Positions 45,101 to 52,576 of a stretch of DNA of 64,000 nucleotides are shown piece by piece. The translations under genes and the position numbers were made by a program. Origin of the DNA: Cytophagales bacterium (GTDB lineage: Bacteria > Bacteroidota > Bacteroidia > Cytophagales > Cyclobacteriaceae); contig JAFLBR010000006.1 of the NCBI GenBank assembly GCA_017303795.1, positions 1 through 64,000 on the forward strand, given 5' to 3'. The notes beneath the pieces are model-generated. The model made no database searches. It was not told the origin of the DNA and was given only the letters and a program-made list of their open reading frames with translations. How positions within the stretch are numbered: position 1 is the first letter of the stretch; every line of letters begins with the position of its first letter.

Positions 45101-45496
45101 GGCTTTAGTTTTAGCGAACGCAGGTTAAAGAAAAGTCCACTTAAAGATGTAGCAGGAATGATGCGCTCGTTTCACTACGCAGCTTTTGGTAAAATTTTAT
45201 TGAATGAAAACTATCGCGAAAAAGATATTGAGTTTCTGGAGCAGTGGGCTGAACAATGGCAACATTATGTAAGCCGTTTTTACCTCGGTGCATATCTGGA
45301 GCGCATGGGCTCACGAGCCGAACTGAATGGCGAAGATGAAATCCTGATTCGTACCTACCTGCTTGAGAAGGCAATTTATGAATTAGGTTACGAATTGAAT
45401 GGCCGACCCGACTGGGTAAATATTCCGTTGCGCGGAATTTATTATCTGATGAGTAGGTATTCGCAAGCAAAAGACGATCGCAAAAAGAAAAGCTGA
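42170..45496 (+). CDS. treS: TreS-maltokinase fusion; TreS half lacks the catalytic nucleophile
   Basis: The 1108-residue product joins a trehalose synthase-type GH13 domain (about 1-545) to a maltokinase (about 575-1108). The TreS half follows Mycobacterium-type TreS closely (ARIMFADEESSNWSWD, CENLPQTHAFLKRL, FLRNHDEIGLEMVT). The acid/base E248 (LLAEANMW) and D314 (RNHDE) are present, but the nucleophile position reads GFRLAN instead of GFRLDA, giving Ala206 (codon GCC) where Asp is expected. The kinase half has IHGDYHLGQ and IDFEGEP intact, so it can phosphorylate maltose to maltose 1-phosphate. The TreS half is probably inactive as a standard retaining enzyme and may be structural. It ends overlapping glgB (TGATGA). 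Confidence 0.92.
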   Translation: MASKNSDALWFKDAVIYELSVRAFNDSNADGIGDFQGLVQRLDYLEDLGINTIWLLPFFPSPLKDDGYDVTEYYDIHPDYGTLSDFKLFLKEAHRRNIRVITELVLNHTSDQHPWFQKSRKARSGSRYKDYYVWSDSADRYRDARIMFADEESSNWSWDNEAKMYYWHRYYRHQPELNFENSEVQLEIIKVVDFWMKMGVDGFRLANVPFLFEEEGTSCENLPQTHAFLKRLRAHIDKHYDNRVLLAEANMWPEDAAQYFGQGDECHMNFHYPLMPRLYLGLRTEDTYPIIDILEQTPSTPPNTQWALFLRNHDEIGLEMVTEEEKDYLFKAYATDPNTKHNIGIRRRLAPLLNNDRRKIELLYAILFSLPGTPVLYYGDEIGMGDNIYLGDRFGVRTPMQWNMNINAGFSSANPQKLFLPIITDPMYRHESINVATQEENPSSLLWWIRNLLSMRKRLGVFGKGNLKFIESSNSKVLCFARSYEKENIIVVANLSQFSQATTLDLKSFKDCDITEVFSQNRFMSVGEGEYSITVGPYGYFWFQADQSEKKEQGNNSNELFLFKSELSWERTFSNYNDVRVLERKVLQPFMKKCRWFGGKARAISKISVNKMIPLKVDGESHYLVIVEVHYVQRLPELYFLPMCFMPSDGMFDKVEYTTQSVICRADIQGKVGFVVDSSYHKGFRDFLFVSMDRKVRVKEDEGTLEFNSSVFTKLNSDKVESKILKADSSNTAMIYNDRYFFKFYRKIETEINPDLEIVRFLSENTSFRNAPKYAGSMEFRDNDGKIIVFGLLQEKVDNQGDSWIMTIDSVGRFYERVMAKAKKEKLPQLINKAAIQFEDAPELIQEFIGRGFYERVVRLGQRTAEMHIALASDKVNPAFAPETFNTNYQRSLYSALRKLTRDRFKLLEQSLDKLNDETKVLAEKVLALEDKVLECFSEVYQTKISALKTRIHGDYHLGQVLFTGKDFIIIDFEGEPGFSFSERRLKKSPLKDVAGMMRSFHYAAFGKILLNENYREKDIEFLEQWAEQWQHYVSRFYLGAYLERMGSRAELNGEDEILIRTYLLEKAIYELGYELNGRPDWVNIPLRGIYYLMSRYSQAKDDRKKKS

Positions 45497-47454
45497 TGAC
45501 AAAGAAAACCAAACCTAAGGCGGAAGCACTGGATTCGTTCAGCTTGCTCACCGATTTCGACATTCACTTGTTTAGAAGTGGCAAGCACTTTAAACTTTAT
45601 GAGAAGTTAGGTGCGCACCTGGTAACGTTTAACAAACAGGCGGGTACTTACTTTGCCGTGTGGGCACCGAATGCCCGCAGCGTTTCTGTTATTGGAAACT
45701 TCAATCATTGGAATAATAACGATCATAAACTTTCGCCCCGTTGGGATGAGTCTGGCATCTGGGAAGGTTTCTTTCCGGGCGTAGGAAAAGGTGAAGCGTA
45801 TAAGTATGCCATTAACTCCAACACGGGTGAATATCTGGAGAAGGCCGATCCGTTTGCATTCTATGCAGAGGTGGCACCACGCACGGCTTCTATTGTTTGG
45901 GATCATAATTACACCTGGCGCGATAGTGTTTGGTTAAACGACCGTAAGAAGAACGCCTCCAAACCAAAACCATATTCGGTGTATGAAGTGCATGCCGGTA
46001 GCTGGCGCAGAAAACCTGAAGATGGAAATCGTTCGCTTTCCTATAAAGAATTAGCTGTTGATTTGGTGAACTATGTAAAGGAGAATGGTTTTACGCATGT
46101 AGAGTTTTTGCCCATCATGGAGCATCCGTTCTTTGGTTCATGGGGTTATCAACTTACCGGTTACTTTGCACCCACCAGTCGTTTTGGTGAGCCACAGGAT
46201 TTTATGGAATTGGTAAATGCGTTGCACGATGCCGAGATAGGAGTTATCCTCGATTGGGTTCCTTCGCATTTTCCGGGCGATGCTCACGGGCTTTATAAAT
46301 TTGATGGCACACATCTGTTTGAACATGCCGATCCCCGCAAAGGCTTTCATCCGGACTGGAGTAGCTATATCTATAATTATGGCAGACCTGAAGTGCGATC
46401 ATTCCTAATCAGCAATGCATTATTCTGGATAGATGTTTTTCATGCCGATGGTTTACGCGTTGATGCGGTTGCTTCCATGCTTTACTTAGATTATTCCCGT
46501 AAGGAAGGCGAGTGGATACCAAACGAATATGGCGGAAATGAAAATATAGAAGCGATAAACTTTTTGAAAGAGTTTAACGAAGTAGTGTATGGTAATTTTC
46601 CTGATGCAGTAACTATTGCCGAAGAAAGTACAGCCTGGCCTGGAGTTTCTAAACCTACTTATTTGGGTGGGCTCGGCTTTGGGCAGAAGTGGATGATGGG
46701 TTGGATGCACGACACATTGAGTTATTTTAAATCCGATCCTGTTCATCGTAAGTATCATCAGGATGAAATTACGTTCAGTATTGTGTATGCGTTTACCGAA
46801 AACTTTATGCTGCCGCTTTCGCACGATGAAGTGGTGCATGGTAAAGGTTCGCTTATGGGCCGCATGCCGGGCGATGAGTGGCGGAGGTTTGCCAACCTGC
46901 GTTTAATGTTTACATATATGTTCACCCATCCAGGCACTAAGTTGCTGTTTATGGGTGGCGAGTTTGGGCAAACAGCCGAGTGGAATCATGATAGTAGTTT
47001 AGACTGGCATTTGCTGGGTCATGCACCCCATCAGGGAATGCTCACGCTAATTCGTGAGTTGAATCACTTGTATAAAAACGAACCGGCTTGTTTTCAATTT
47101 CCATTTGATAATCGTGGGTTTGAGTGGGTTGATTACTCCGATCGCGAAAACAGCGTAATTGTTTTTATGCGCAAGTCTGATAACAAACATGAATCTATTT
47201 TGGTGGTGTGTAACTTTACGCCTGAGATTCGTGAACATTACCGGATAGGCGTGCCGCTACGCGGAACGTATAAAGAAATTTTTAATTCGGATAATCTGGC
47301 ATTTGGTGGCAGCGGACAATTAAATCAAGGTTTGCTTTACACCTCGCCTGTTAAATATCATAATCGCGATTATTCAGTGTCCATTACGCTACCTCCCTTG
47401 GGCGCTGCTGTTTTAAAACTTGTTGAAGAAAAAGCTGAGTTTGATTTGGAGTAA
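45496..47454 (+). CDS. glgB: 1,4-alpha-glucan branching enzyme GlgB
   Basis: The 652-residue product has a CBM48 N-terminal domain (about 35-125, TYFAVWAPNARSVSVIGNFNHW), the GH13 core with LDWVPSHFPGD, GLRVDAVASM (nucleophile D323), IAEESTAWP (acid/base E376) and LPLSHDEVVHGKGS, and a C-terminal beta domain. It introduces alpha-1,6 branches into glucan, the last step of the GlgE route. Length is normal for GlgB without the extra N1 domain. Translationally coupled to the TreS-maltokinase gene. Confidence 0.96.
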   Translation: MTKKTKPKAEALDSFSLLTDFDIHLFRSGKHFKLYEKLGAHLVTFNKQAGTYFAVWAPNARSVSVIGNFNHWNNNDHKLSPRWDESGIWEGFFPGVGKGEAYKYAINSNTGEYLEKADPFAFYAEVAPRTASIVWDHNYTWRDSVWLNDRKKNASKPKPYSVYEVHAGSWRRKPEDGNRSLSYKELAVDLVNYVKENGFTHVEFLPIMEHPFFGSWGYQLTGYFAPTSRFGEPQDFMELVNALHDAEIGVILDWVPSHFPGDAHGLYKFDGTHLFEHADPRKGFHPDWSSYIYNYGRPEVRSFLISNALFWIDVFHADGLRVDAVASMLYLDYSRKEGEWIPNEYGGNENIEAINFLKEFNEVVYGNFPDAVTIAEESTAWPGVSKPTYLGGLGFGQKWMMGWMHDTLSYFKSDPVHRKYHQDEITFSIVYAFTENFMLPLSHDEVVHGKGSLMGRMPGDEWRRFANLRLMFTYMFTHPGTKLLFMGGEFGQTAEWNHDSSLDWHLLGHAPHQGMLTLIRELNHLYKNEPACFQFPFDNRGFEWVDYSDRENSVIVFMRKSDNKHESILVVCNFTPEIREHYRIGVPLRGTYKEIFNSDNLAFGGSGQLNQGLLYTSPVKYHNRDYSVSITLPPLGAAVLKLVEEKAEFDLE

Positions 47455-47490
47455 AATTGATTTTTTAATCTGTTCTTAAATTAGTTGACT

Positions 47491-49905
47491 ATGTCGGGTG
47501 TAGCACCACGTAAGTACGTTTGTATTCATGGCCATTTTTATCAACCGCCTCGCGAAAACGCCTGGCTGGAAGTAATCGAGTTGCAGGACTCTGCGCATCC
47601 ATACCACGATTGGAACGAGCGCATAACTGCCGAGTGTTACGAACCCAATGCCACTTCCAGGATTTTAAATGAAAGCAGCGTAATCAAAAACATTGTTAAT
47701 AATTACGCCCGGATCAGTTTCAACTTTGGGCCTACCTTACTTTCGTGGATGGAAGTATATGCACCCGAAACATACGCAGCTGTACTGGAGGCCGATAAAC
47801 TAAGCGCGAAAAATTTTGGTGGACATGGATCGGCAGTAGCGCAGGTGTATAATCACATTATTATGCCGCTGGCTAATCGTGCCGATAAAGAAACTCAGAT
47901 TGTTTGGGGCATCCGCGATTTTGAGCATCGCTTTAAGCGCAAGCCTGAAGGCATGTGGTTAGCCGAAACCGCTGTGGATACTGAAACATTGGAAGTGCTG
48001 GCTGAAAATAATATCCGGTTTACCATACTCGCACCGCGACAGGCAAAAGCAGTTCGCAAAATCGGAACAACCGATTGGACGGAAGTAAATGACCGTACCG
48101 TTAATACTACCAAAGCTTACACCTGCAACCTGCCCAGTGGCAAAAGTATTATTCTCTACTTCTACGAAGGCGACATCTCGCAAGGCATTGCGTTTAATGG
48201 TTTATTAAACGATGGTAAACGCTTTGCTGATCGGTTGTTAAGTGTGATTGATGAGAGCGATCCGGAACCACAGTTGGTACACGTAGCTACTGATGGCGAA
48301 ACGTATGGTCACCATCATAAGCATGGTGAAATGGCTTTGGCTTATTGCCTCGATTACATTGAAAAAGGAAACCATGCGCAGTTAACAAACTATGCCCAGT
48401 TTCTCGAACTCTGTCCACCGCAAGAAGAAGCACAGATAATTGAGAACAGTTCGTGGAGTTGTGTGCATGGTGTAGAGCGCTGGCGGGCAAACTGTGGTTG
48501 TAATTCGGGTAAGCCCGGTTATCACCAACTCTGGCGGCAACCTTTGCGCGAATCGTTAGATTGGTTGCGCGATAGAGCAACAGAAATTTTTGAACGCGAA
48601 GGTTCAAAAGTTTTGCACAACCCCTGGGCCGCCCGCAACGAATACGTTGAAGTTGTACTTAATCGCACAGACGATAATGTGCGAAAATTTTTACAGACAC
48701 ATGCATTACCCGAGGCTTCGGCCAATCGCATTTTACGCATTTTAGAGATACAACGGCACGCCATGCTGATGTACACCAGTTGTGGGTGGTTTTTCGATGA
48801 GATTTCCGGAATAGAAACAACACAGGTTATGCAATATGCTTGTCGCGTAATTCAGTTGGCAAACCAGATTGGTGATGTTGATCTGGAACCAGAGTTTATG
48901 CAACGCCTGGAAAGTGCGCCCAGCAATGTGAGTCAATATGAAAACGGAAGTGGCGTATATAAGAAAGTCGTGCTTCCATCGCGCACCAACTTACAACGCG
49001 TAGGCATTCATTATGCAGTGTCTTCTATTTTTGAAGACGAACCCGAATCACTCACCGTCTTTAATTACAATACTGCCAACGAATCTTTTATCAAGAAAGA
49101 AGCGGGTGAACAAAAACTCGTGTTGGGTATCACGAAAGTAAAATCGGTGGTTACCCGATCGGAAAAGAAATTTGCGTTTGCCGTTATCTACCTGGGTAAG
49201 CACAACATTATCGGAAACATATCGCTTGATATGGAACCCGATAAATTTGCCAGCATGCAATTCAGAATGGTGAAAGCTTTTGAAGAAGGTAGGTTGGGCG
49301 ATGTGATTGGCTTGATGCAAATGTATTTTGGTCCTGATAAGTACACCATCTGGCATTTGTTTCAGGATGAGAAACGTAAAATTCTGGATAAGATTTCGCA
49401 GGAGAGTATGGCTGAGTTGGAGAGTTCGCTCCGCAAGAGCTACAATCGCGACTATGTGCTGATAAACGCATTGGCCAACAACGATATTCCAATTCCGAAT
49501 ACGTATAAAACTACGTTTGAATATATTCTGAATGCCGATCTGATTAAAACGTTTCAATCCGATAAGATCAACATTAAAGAAATGGAACGCATCGTAGCAG
49601 AGCTGGCGCGTTGGAATTTGAAGATTGAAGACCCGCGTAAGCTTTCGCGGTTGGCAGGGGAGAGTGTGTTTAAGGAATTGAATCGCATTAGCAGCGAACG
49701 CGATAATGTAAAGCGTGTACAACGCCTCAATCGCATGTTTCCATTACTGGAAAAATTTCAACTCGATCCTAACTTTCACAAAAGCCAGAACTTGTACTTC
49801 GAAATTTCGATGGAGAACAAACGCGAAAACCAACCGGCTTTAGATGAGACCTGGATTGAACAATTTAATTTACTGGGAAAAAATTTAGGTGTGAAAGTAG
49901 AGTAG
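47491..49905 (+). CDS. GH57/DUF3536 alpha-glucan-active protein
   Basis: The 804-residue product (ATG at 47491; a TTG six bases earlier is not preferred) is a GH57 glycosidase-type protein joined to a DUF3536 C-terminal region. It has the CIHGHFYQPPRENAW start, GMWLAETAVD with the probable nucleophile E159, and TDGETYGHHHKHGE with the probable acid D268. GH57 enzymes act as amylases, 4-alpha-glucanotransferases or branching enzymes on alpha-glucans. There is no signal peptide. It follows glgB by 36 bases, so a role in trimming or rearranging the GlgE product is likely; the exact reaction is unknown. Confidence 0.85.
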   Translation: MSGVAPRKYVCIHGHFYQPPRENAWLEVIELQDSAHPYHDWNERITAECYEPNATSRILNESSVIKNIVNNYARISFNFGPTLLSWMEVYAPETYAAVLEADKLSAKNFGGHGSAVAQVYNHIIMPLANRADKETQIVWGIRDFEHRFKRKPEGMWLAETAVDTETLEVLAENNIRFTILAPRQAKAVRKIGTTDWTEVNDRTVNTTKAYTCNLPSGKSIILYFYEGDISQGIAFNGLLNDGKRFADRLLSVIDESDPEPQLVHVATDGETYGHHHKHGEMALAYCLDYIEKGNHAQLTNYAQFLELCPPQEEAQIIENSSWSCVHGVERWRANCGCNSGKPGYHQLWRQPLRESLDWLRDRATEIFEREGSKVLHNPWAARNEYVEVVLNRTDDNVRKFLQTHALPEASANRILRILEIQRHAMLMYTSCGWFFDEISGIETTQVMQYACRVIQLANQIGDVDLEPEFMQRLESAPSNVSQYENGSGVYKKVVLPSRTNLQRVGIHYAVSSIFEDEPESLTVFNYNTANESFIKKEAGEQKLVLGITKVKSVVTRSEKKFAFAVIYLGKHNIIGNISLDMEPDKFASMQFRMVKAFEEGRLGDVIGLMQMYFGPDKYTIWHLFQDEKRKILDKISQESMAELESSLRKSYNRDYVLINALANNDIPIPNTYKTTFEYILNADLIKTFQSDKINIKEMERIVAELARWNLKIEDPRKLSRLAGESVFKELNRISSERDNVKRVQRLNRMFPLLEKFQLDPNFHKSQNLYFEISMENKRENQPALDETWIEQFNLLGKNLGVKVE

Positions 49906-49923
49906 ATACAATTCATTAACCAC

Positions 49924-50604
49924 ATGCTCAAAAAACTACTTCGGATAGTTTTGTACCTCCATCTGTTTGTGGCGCTGGCATTATTGCTTACGTACTGCTC
50001 TGTTCGTAAGTCGGTTCTTAAATCGTATGACCATGCGAAAAAAACACGCCCTTATGATGTAGTTATTGTTCCCGGCATACCATACGAAAAATCAGAAACC
50101 TCGATGGTGATGAAGATGCGGATACAATGGGCCAAACATTTATATGATAGTGGATTTACGCGCAACATAATTTTTTCAGGTAGCGCAGTTTATAGTCCTT
50201 TTGTGGAAGGAATAGCGATGAAGGTTATTGCCGACTCGCTGGGCATTCCAGTGCAGCATACCTTTTCTGAAACCAGAGCCGAGCACAGTACTGAGAATGT
50301 GTATTACTCCTGGAAAATGGCTAAAGAAATGGGGTTCACCAAAATTGCATTGGCTACCGATCCTTTTCAAGCAGCTATGTTGAAAAGATTTATTAAAAAA
50401 TATTGCCCTGGAGTTACTTCTATTCCGGTTTACATCGAAAAGATTGACATGGATAAACCATTACCCGCTATTGATACCATCTCTTGCTATGTAACCAATT
50501 TTGTATCGATTAAAGAACGAGAGACATTCTGGCAACGCTTACGGGGTACGAGAGGGAAGCGGGTAGTGGATGAAGTAGGTAGGCAGCAGGATAGTTCCGA
50601 TTAA
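49924..50604 (+). CDS. YdcF-like (DUF218) membrane-anchored protein
   Basis: The 226-residue product has an N-terminal membrane segment (about 6-24) and the DUF218 core: VVIVPGIPYEKS, NIIFSGSAVYSPFVEG, SETRAEHSTENVYYSW and ALATDPFQAAML. DUF218 proteins have an alpha/beta fold similar to SAM-binding or nucleotide-binding proteins and are linked to envelope polysaccharide processes. It follows the GH57 gene by 18 bases and closes the operon, so a link to glucan metabolism is possible but not shown. Confidence 0.85.
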   Translation: MLKKLLRIVLYLHLFVALALLLTYCSVRKSVLKSYDHAKKTRPYDVVIVPGIPYEKSETSMVMKMRIQWAKHLYDSGFTRNIIFSGSAVYSPFVEGIAMKVIADSLGIPVQHTFSETRAEHSTENVYYSWKMAKEMGFTKIALATDPFQAAMLKRFIKKYCPGVTSIPVYIEKIDMDKPLPAIDTISCYVTNFVSIKERETFWQRLRGTRGKRVVDEVGRQQDSSD

Positions 50605-50681
50605 CACATATTAGCCGCACAAACCCAACGCGACACCAAAGCTATGGCAAGAGCCAATTCCCAACCCTTAATTGACATGCT

Positions 50682-50698
50682 AACTATAGTATGTGGTT
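50682..50698 (+). promoter_or_regulatory. C-box 1 (distal controller-protein operator)
   Basis: AACTA and TGGTT frame a 17-base imperfect dyad. The 12-mer GCTAACTATAGT (50679-50690) is repeated exactly 47 bases downstream. The box overlaps the expected -33 region of the controller gene promoter, the place where a controller protein would activate transcription. The ACTATAGT-TGTG core resembles known C-boxes. Confidence 0.65.
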
Positions 50699-50716
50699 TA
50701 ACCCAGACCACACTGG

Positions 50717-50724
50717 TAGATTTG
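50717..50724 (+). promoter_or_regulatory. -7 element of the restriction-modification controller promoter
   Basis: TAGATTTG matches TAnnTTTG exactly and lies between the two C-boxes. Transcription should start near 50728, just ahead of the second box, giving a leader of about 19 bases. No TTTG is present at -33, in line with a need for the bound controller. Confidence 0.6.
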
Positions 50725-50728
50725 TGCT

Positions 50729-50745
50729 AACTATAGTCTGTAGTT
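50729..50745 (+). promoter_or_regulatory. C-box 2 (proximal controller-protein operator)
   Basis: AACTA and TAGTT form a perfect-arm 17-base dyad that ends two bases before the controller ATG. It lies over the initially transcribed region, where binding would repress. With C-box 1 it makes the activate-then-repress arrangement known for restriction-modification controller genes. Confidence 0.65.
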
Positions 50746-50746
50746 A

Positions 50747-50977
50747 ATGAATAAGAAATTATCTGCAAAATTTGGTGAAGTGATAAGAGAACTCCGCAAG
50801 GAAAGAAATTTGTCGCAAGAAGCGTTAGCAGACAAAGCTGATGTTCATAGAACGTACATTGGAATGATTGAAAGAGGCGAAAAGAACATCACCTTAGAAA
50901 ATATTCAAAGGCTAGCTAAGGCATTAAATGTTTCTCTGAAATCGATATTTGAAAGGCTAGAAAAAATTTCAAAATGA
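50747..50977 (+). CDS. HTH controller (C) protein of a restriction-modification system
   Basis: The 76-residue product is a compact XRE-type helix-turn-helix protein (FGEVIRELRKERNLSQEALADKADVHRTYIGMIERGEKN), the size and composition of C proteins that time the expression of restriction enzymes. It overlaps the nuclease gene by four bases (ATGA), so both are made from one transcript. Two C-box-like dyads precede it. Its DNA is AT-rich compared with neighbouring housekeeping genes, suggesting acquisition. Confidence 0.88.
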   Translation: MNKKLSAKFGEVIRELRKERNLSQEALADKADVHRTYIGMIERGEKNITLENIQRLAKALNVSLKSIFERLEKISK

Positions 50978-52179
50978 CTATCAACTTTCTAGGGCAAGGA
51001 TTTGAAGCTGAATCTCCAAACTCAACTGGCAATTATTTGATAAGAAACTTCTCTTCGGACAGGTTTAATAGATTTTTTGGAATGTCTGCATTTGCCAGTG
51101 TAGCAGGTGTGAGAGTTTTATCGGAGCATATTTTAAGGGCTAAGGCTAATTTCGAATCGTTAAGTCTAGTAGTCGGTGTAGACCAAGAAGGTACTTCGAG
51201 AGAAGCGCTAAATGAACTACTAAATCTAGATATAGGAACTTACGTATTCTATCAAAAGGAGCCACCAATATTCCACCCAAAGATTTATCTTTTCGAAGGA
51301 TCAAACGATAGAAGTTTAATTGTTGGCTCGTCAAACTTGACAGCAAGAGGCATATTTGAAAATGTTGAAAGCTCTGTTTTGATTGAATTCAATAGAGAGG
51401 ATCAAGCCGGAAATGAATTTCTCAATGAACTTAAGTCATACTATTCAGGGCTTTTTAATTTAAATGATCCCAACCTATTTAGATTAACCTCGGATCTAAT
51501 CTCTAGGTTTGTTAATAAAGGTATTGTTCCAACAGAAAGCTCCAGAAGAGCTAAACATGATAAGAAAGCAAACCCAAGGCAAAACAGTACAGAACAAGAT
51601 GACTTTGTCATTCCAGCTCGAAGTACATCAAGGATACCGCGTGGACTAAGAAGCCGGCCAAGAACAGATTCAGTAGTAGTAAGTGTGATAGAAGAACTAG
51701 AGTTGCAGAATACAGAAGCTACACAGAATGGTATTTTGGTTTGGCAAAGCGGTCCGTTGACCGAAAGAGATTTGAATATTCCGACAGGTTCAAATACAAA
51801 TAATACTGGTTCAATGTTGTTCAAAAAAGGTCTATTAGAAGGAATTGATCAACGACACTATTTCAGAGAAGAGGTATTTTCTTCACTTCCATGGGCATCT
51901 GACCCAGAATCACAATATCCGCACCTTGAAAGAGCTACGGCATTTTTTAGAGTTATAGTAATGGGAACAGACCATGGCGTTTTTTCAATGAGTCTTACTC
52001 ACAATACTAGAACAGATACAAAAACTTACGAACAAAAGAACTCAATGACATCAATAAGTTGGGGTTCAGTAAAAGCTCTAATAGCAAAGGAAGAGTTAAT
52101 TGGTAAGTCAGCATCTCTTTTTAGAGTTACATCAAGTACTAATGAGTTTACACTTGTGATTGAAGCTCTAGCTTCGTGA
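50974..52179 (+). CDS. PLD-fold restriction endonuclease (BfiI/NgoFVII-like)
   Basis: The 401-residue product has one phospholipase D-type active-site half in the N-terminal domain: FHPKIYLFEG (H101, K103), then VGSSNLTARG (N121) and ESSVLIEF (E133). BfiI-type enzymes dimerise to form one metal-independent nuclease site and carry a B3-like DNA-binding domain at the C-terminus. A poorly conserved linker (about 180-235) and a roughly 160-residue C-terminal domain fit that layout. Position between a C protein and a methyltransferase makes restriction the best reading. The recognition site is unknown. Confidence 0.8.
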   Translation: MTINFLGQGFEAESPNSTGNYLIRNFSSDRFNRFFGMSAFASVAGVRVLSEHILRAKANFESLSLVVGVDQEGTSREALNELLNLDIGTYVFYQKEPPIFHPKIYLFEGSNDRSLIVGSSNLTARGIFENVESSVLIEFNREDQAGNEFLNELKSYYSGLFNLNDPNLFRLTSDLISRFVNKGIVPTESSRRAKHDKKANPRQNSTEQDDFVIPARSTSRIPRGLRSRPRTDSVVVSVIEELELQNTEATQNGILVWQSGPLTERDLNIPTGSNTNNTGSMLFKKGLLEGIDQRHYFREEVFSSLPWASDPESQYPHLERATAFFRVIVMGTDHGVFSMSLTHNTRTDTKTYEQKNSMTSISWGSVKALIAKEELIGKSASLFRVTSSTNEFTLVIEALAS

Positions 52180-52228
52180 GCAAAGAAAAAGATCGATAAC
52201 TCCTTTCGGATTTCAATACTTTCTACTA

Positions 52229-52253
52229 TTTTTGGACTACTTCAGTCCAAAAA
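52229..52253 (+). promoter_or_regulatory. Second regulator's operator over its own promoter and start codon
   Basis: TTTTTGGACT (52229-52238) and AGTCCAAAAA (52244-52253) are a perfect 10-bp dyad with a five-base spacer. It overlaps a perfect -7 element TATTTTTG (52227-52234) and its last base is the A of the ATG at 52253. GGACT-N5-AGTCC is a C-box-like core, differing from the dyads at 50682 and 50729. It should mediate tight autorepression. Confidence 0.65.
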
Positions 52254-52576
52254 TGAATTTTCAAAATACTTTCGGGGAAACAGTTAAGAAACTACGAGAG
52301 GATAAAGACCTCACCCTCAATGAGGTTGCCAAGCAATTGAAAATTGGGACTTCAATGCTTGGAAAAATTGAAAAGGATAGTCGAAAGCCCACCAAAGAAC
52401 TCATCACGAAGATTTCCAAGTTTTTTGATGTACCTGAAAAGGACTTAACTATTACTTTCCTTAGTGACGCTGTCGCTACTCATATTCTCTATGAAAACGA
52501 TTTTGCGACTGAGGTTTTAAAAGTAGCCGAGAAAAAAGTTAAATACCTTAAGACTAAAAAGGCATCTTTGAAATGA
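52253..52576 (+). CDS. Second HTH regulator of the restriction-modification island
   Basis: From the ATG at 52253 the 107-residue product has an XRE-type HTH (FGETVKKLREDKDLTLNEVAKQLKIGTSMLGKIEKDSRKPT) followed by a 40-residue helical tail rich in lysine. A TTG-started extension (52232) would run through the operator dyad and is rejected. It overlaps the methyltransferase start by four bases, so it is coupled to it and probably limits methyltransferase expression. Having two controllers with different operators in one island is uncommon. Confidence 0.82.
   Translation: MNFQNTFGETVKKLREDKDLTLNEVAKQLKIGTSMLGKIEKDSRKPTKELITKISKFFDVPEKDLTITFLSDAVATHILYENDFATEVLKVAEKKVKYLKTKKASLK

Noticed and set aside
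49048-49722. Long antisense open frame (224 codons) inside the GH57 gene
   Set aside because: It lies entirely opposite a well-supported GH57/DUF3536 gene, has no recognisable domain and has the low-complexity composition of an antisense shadow.
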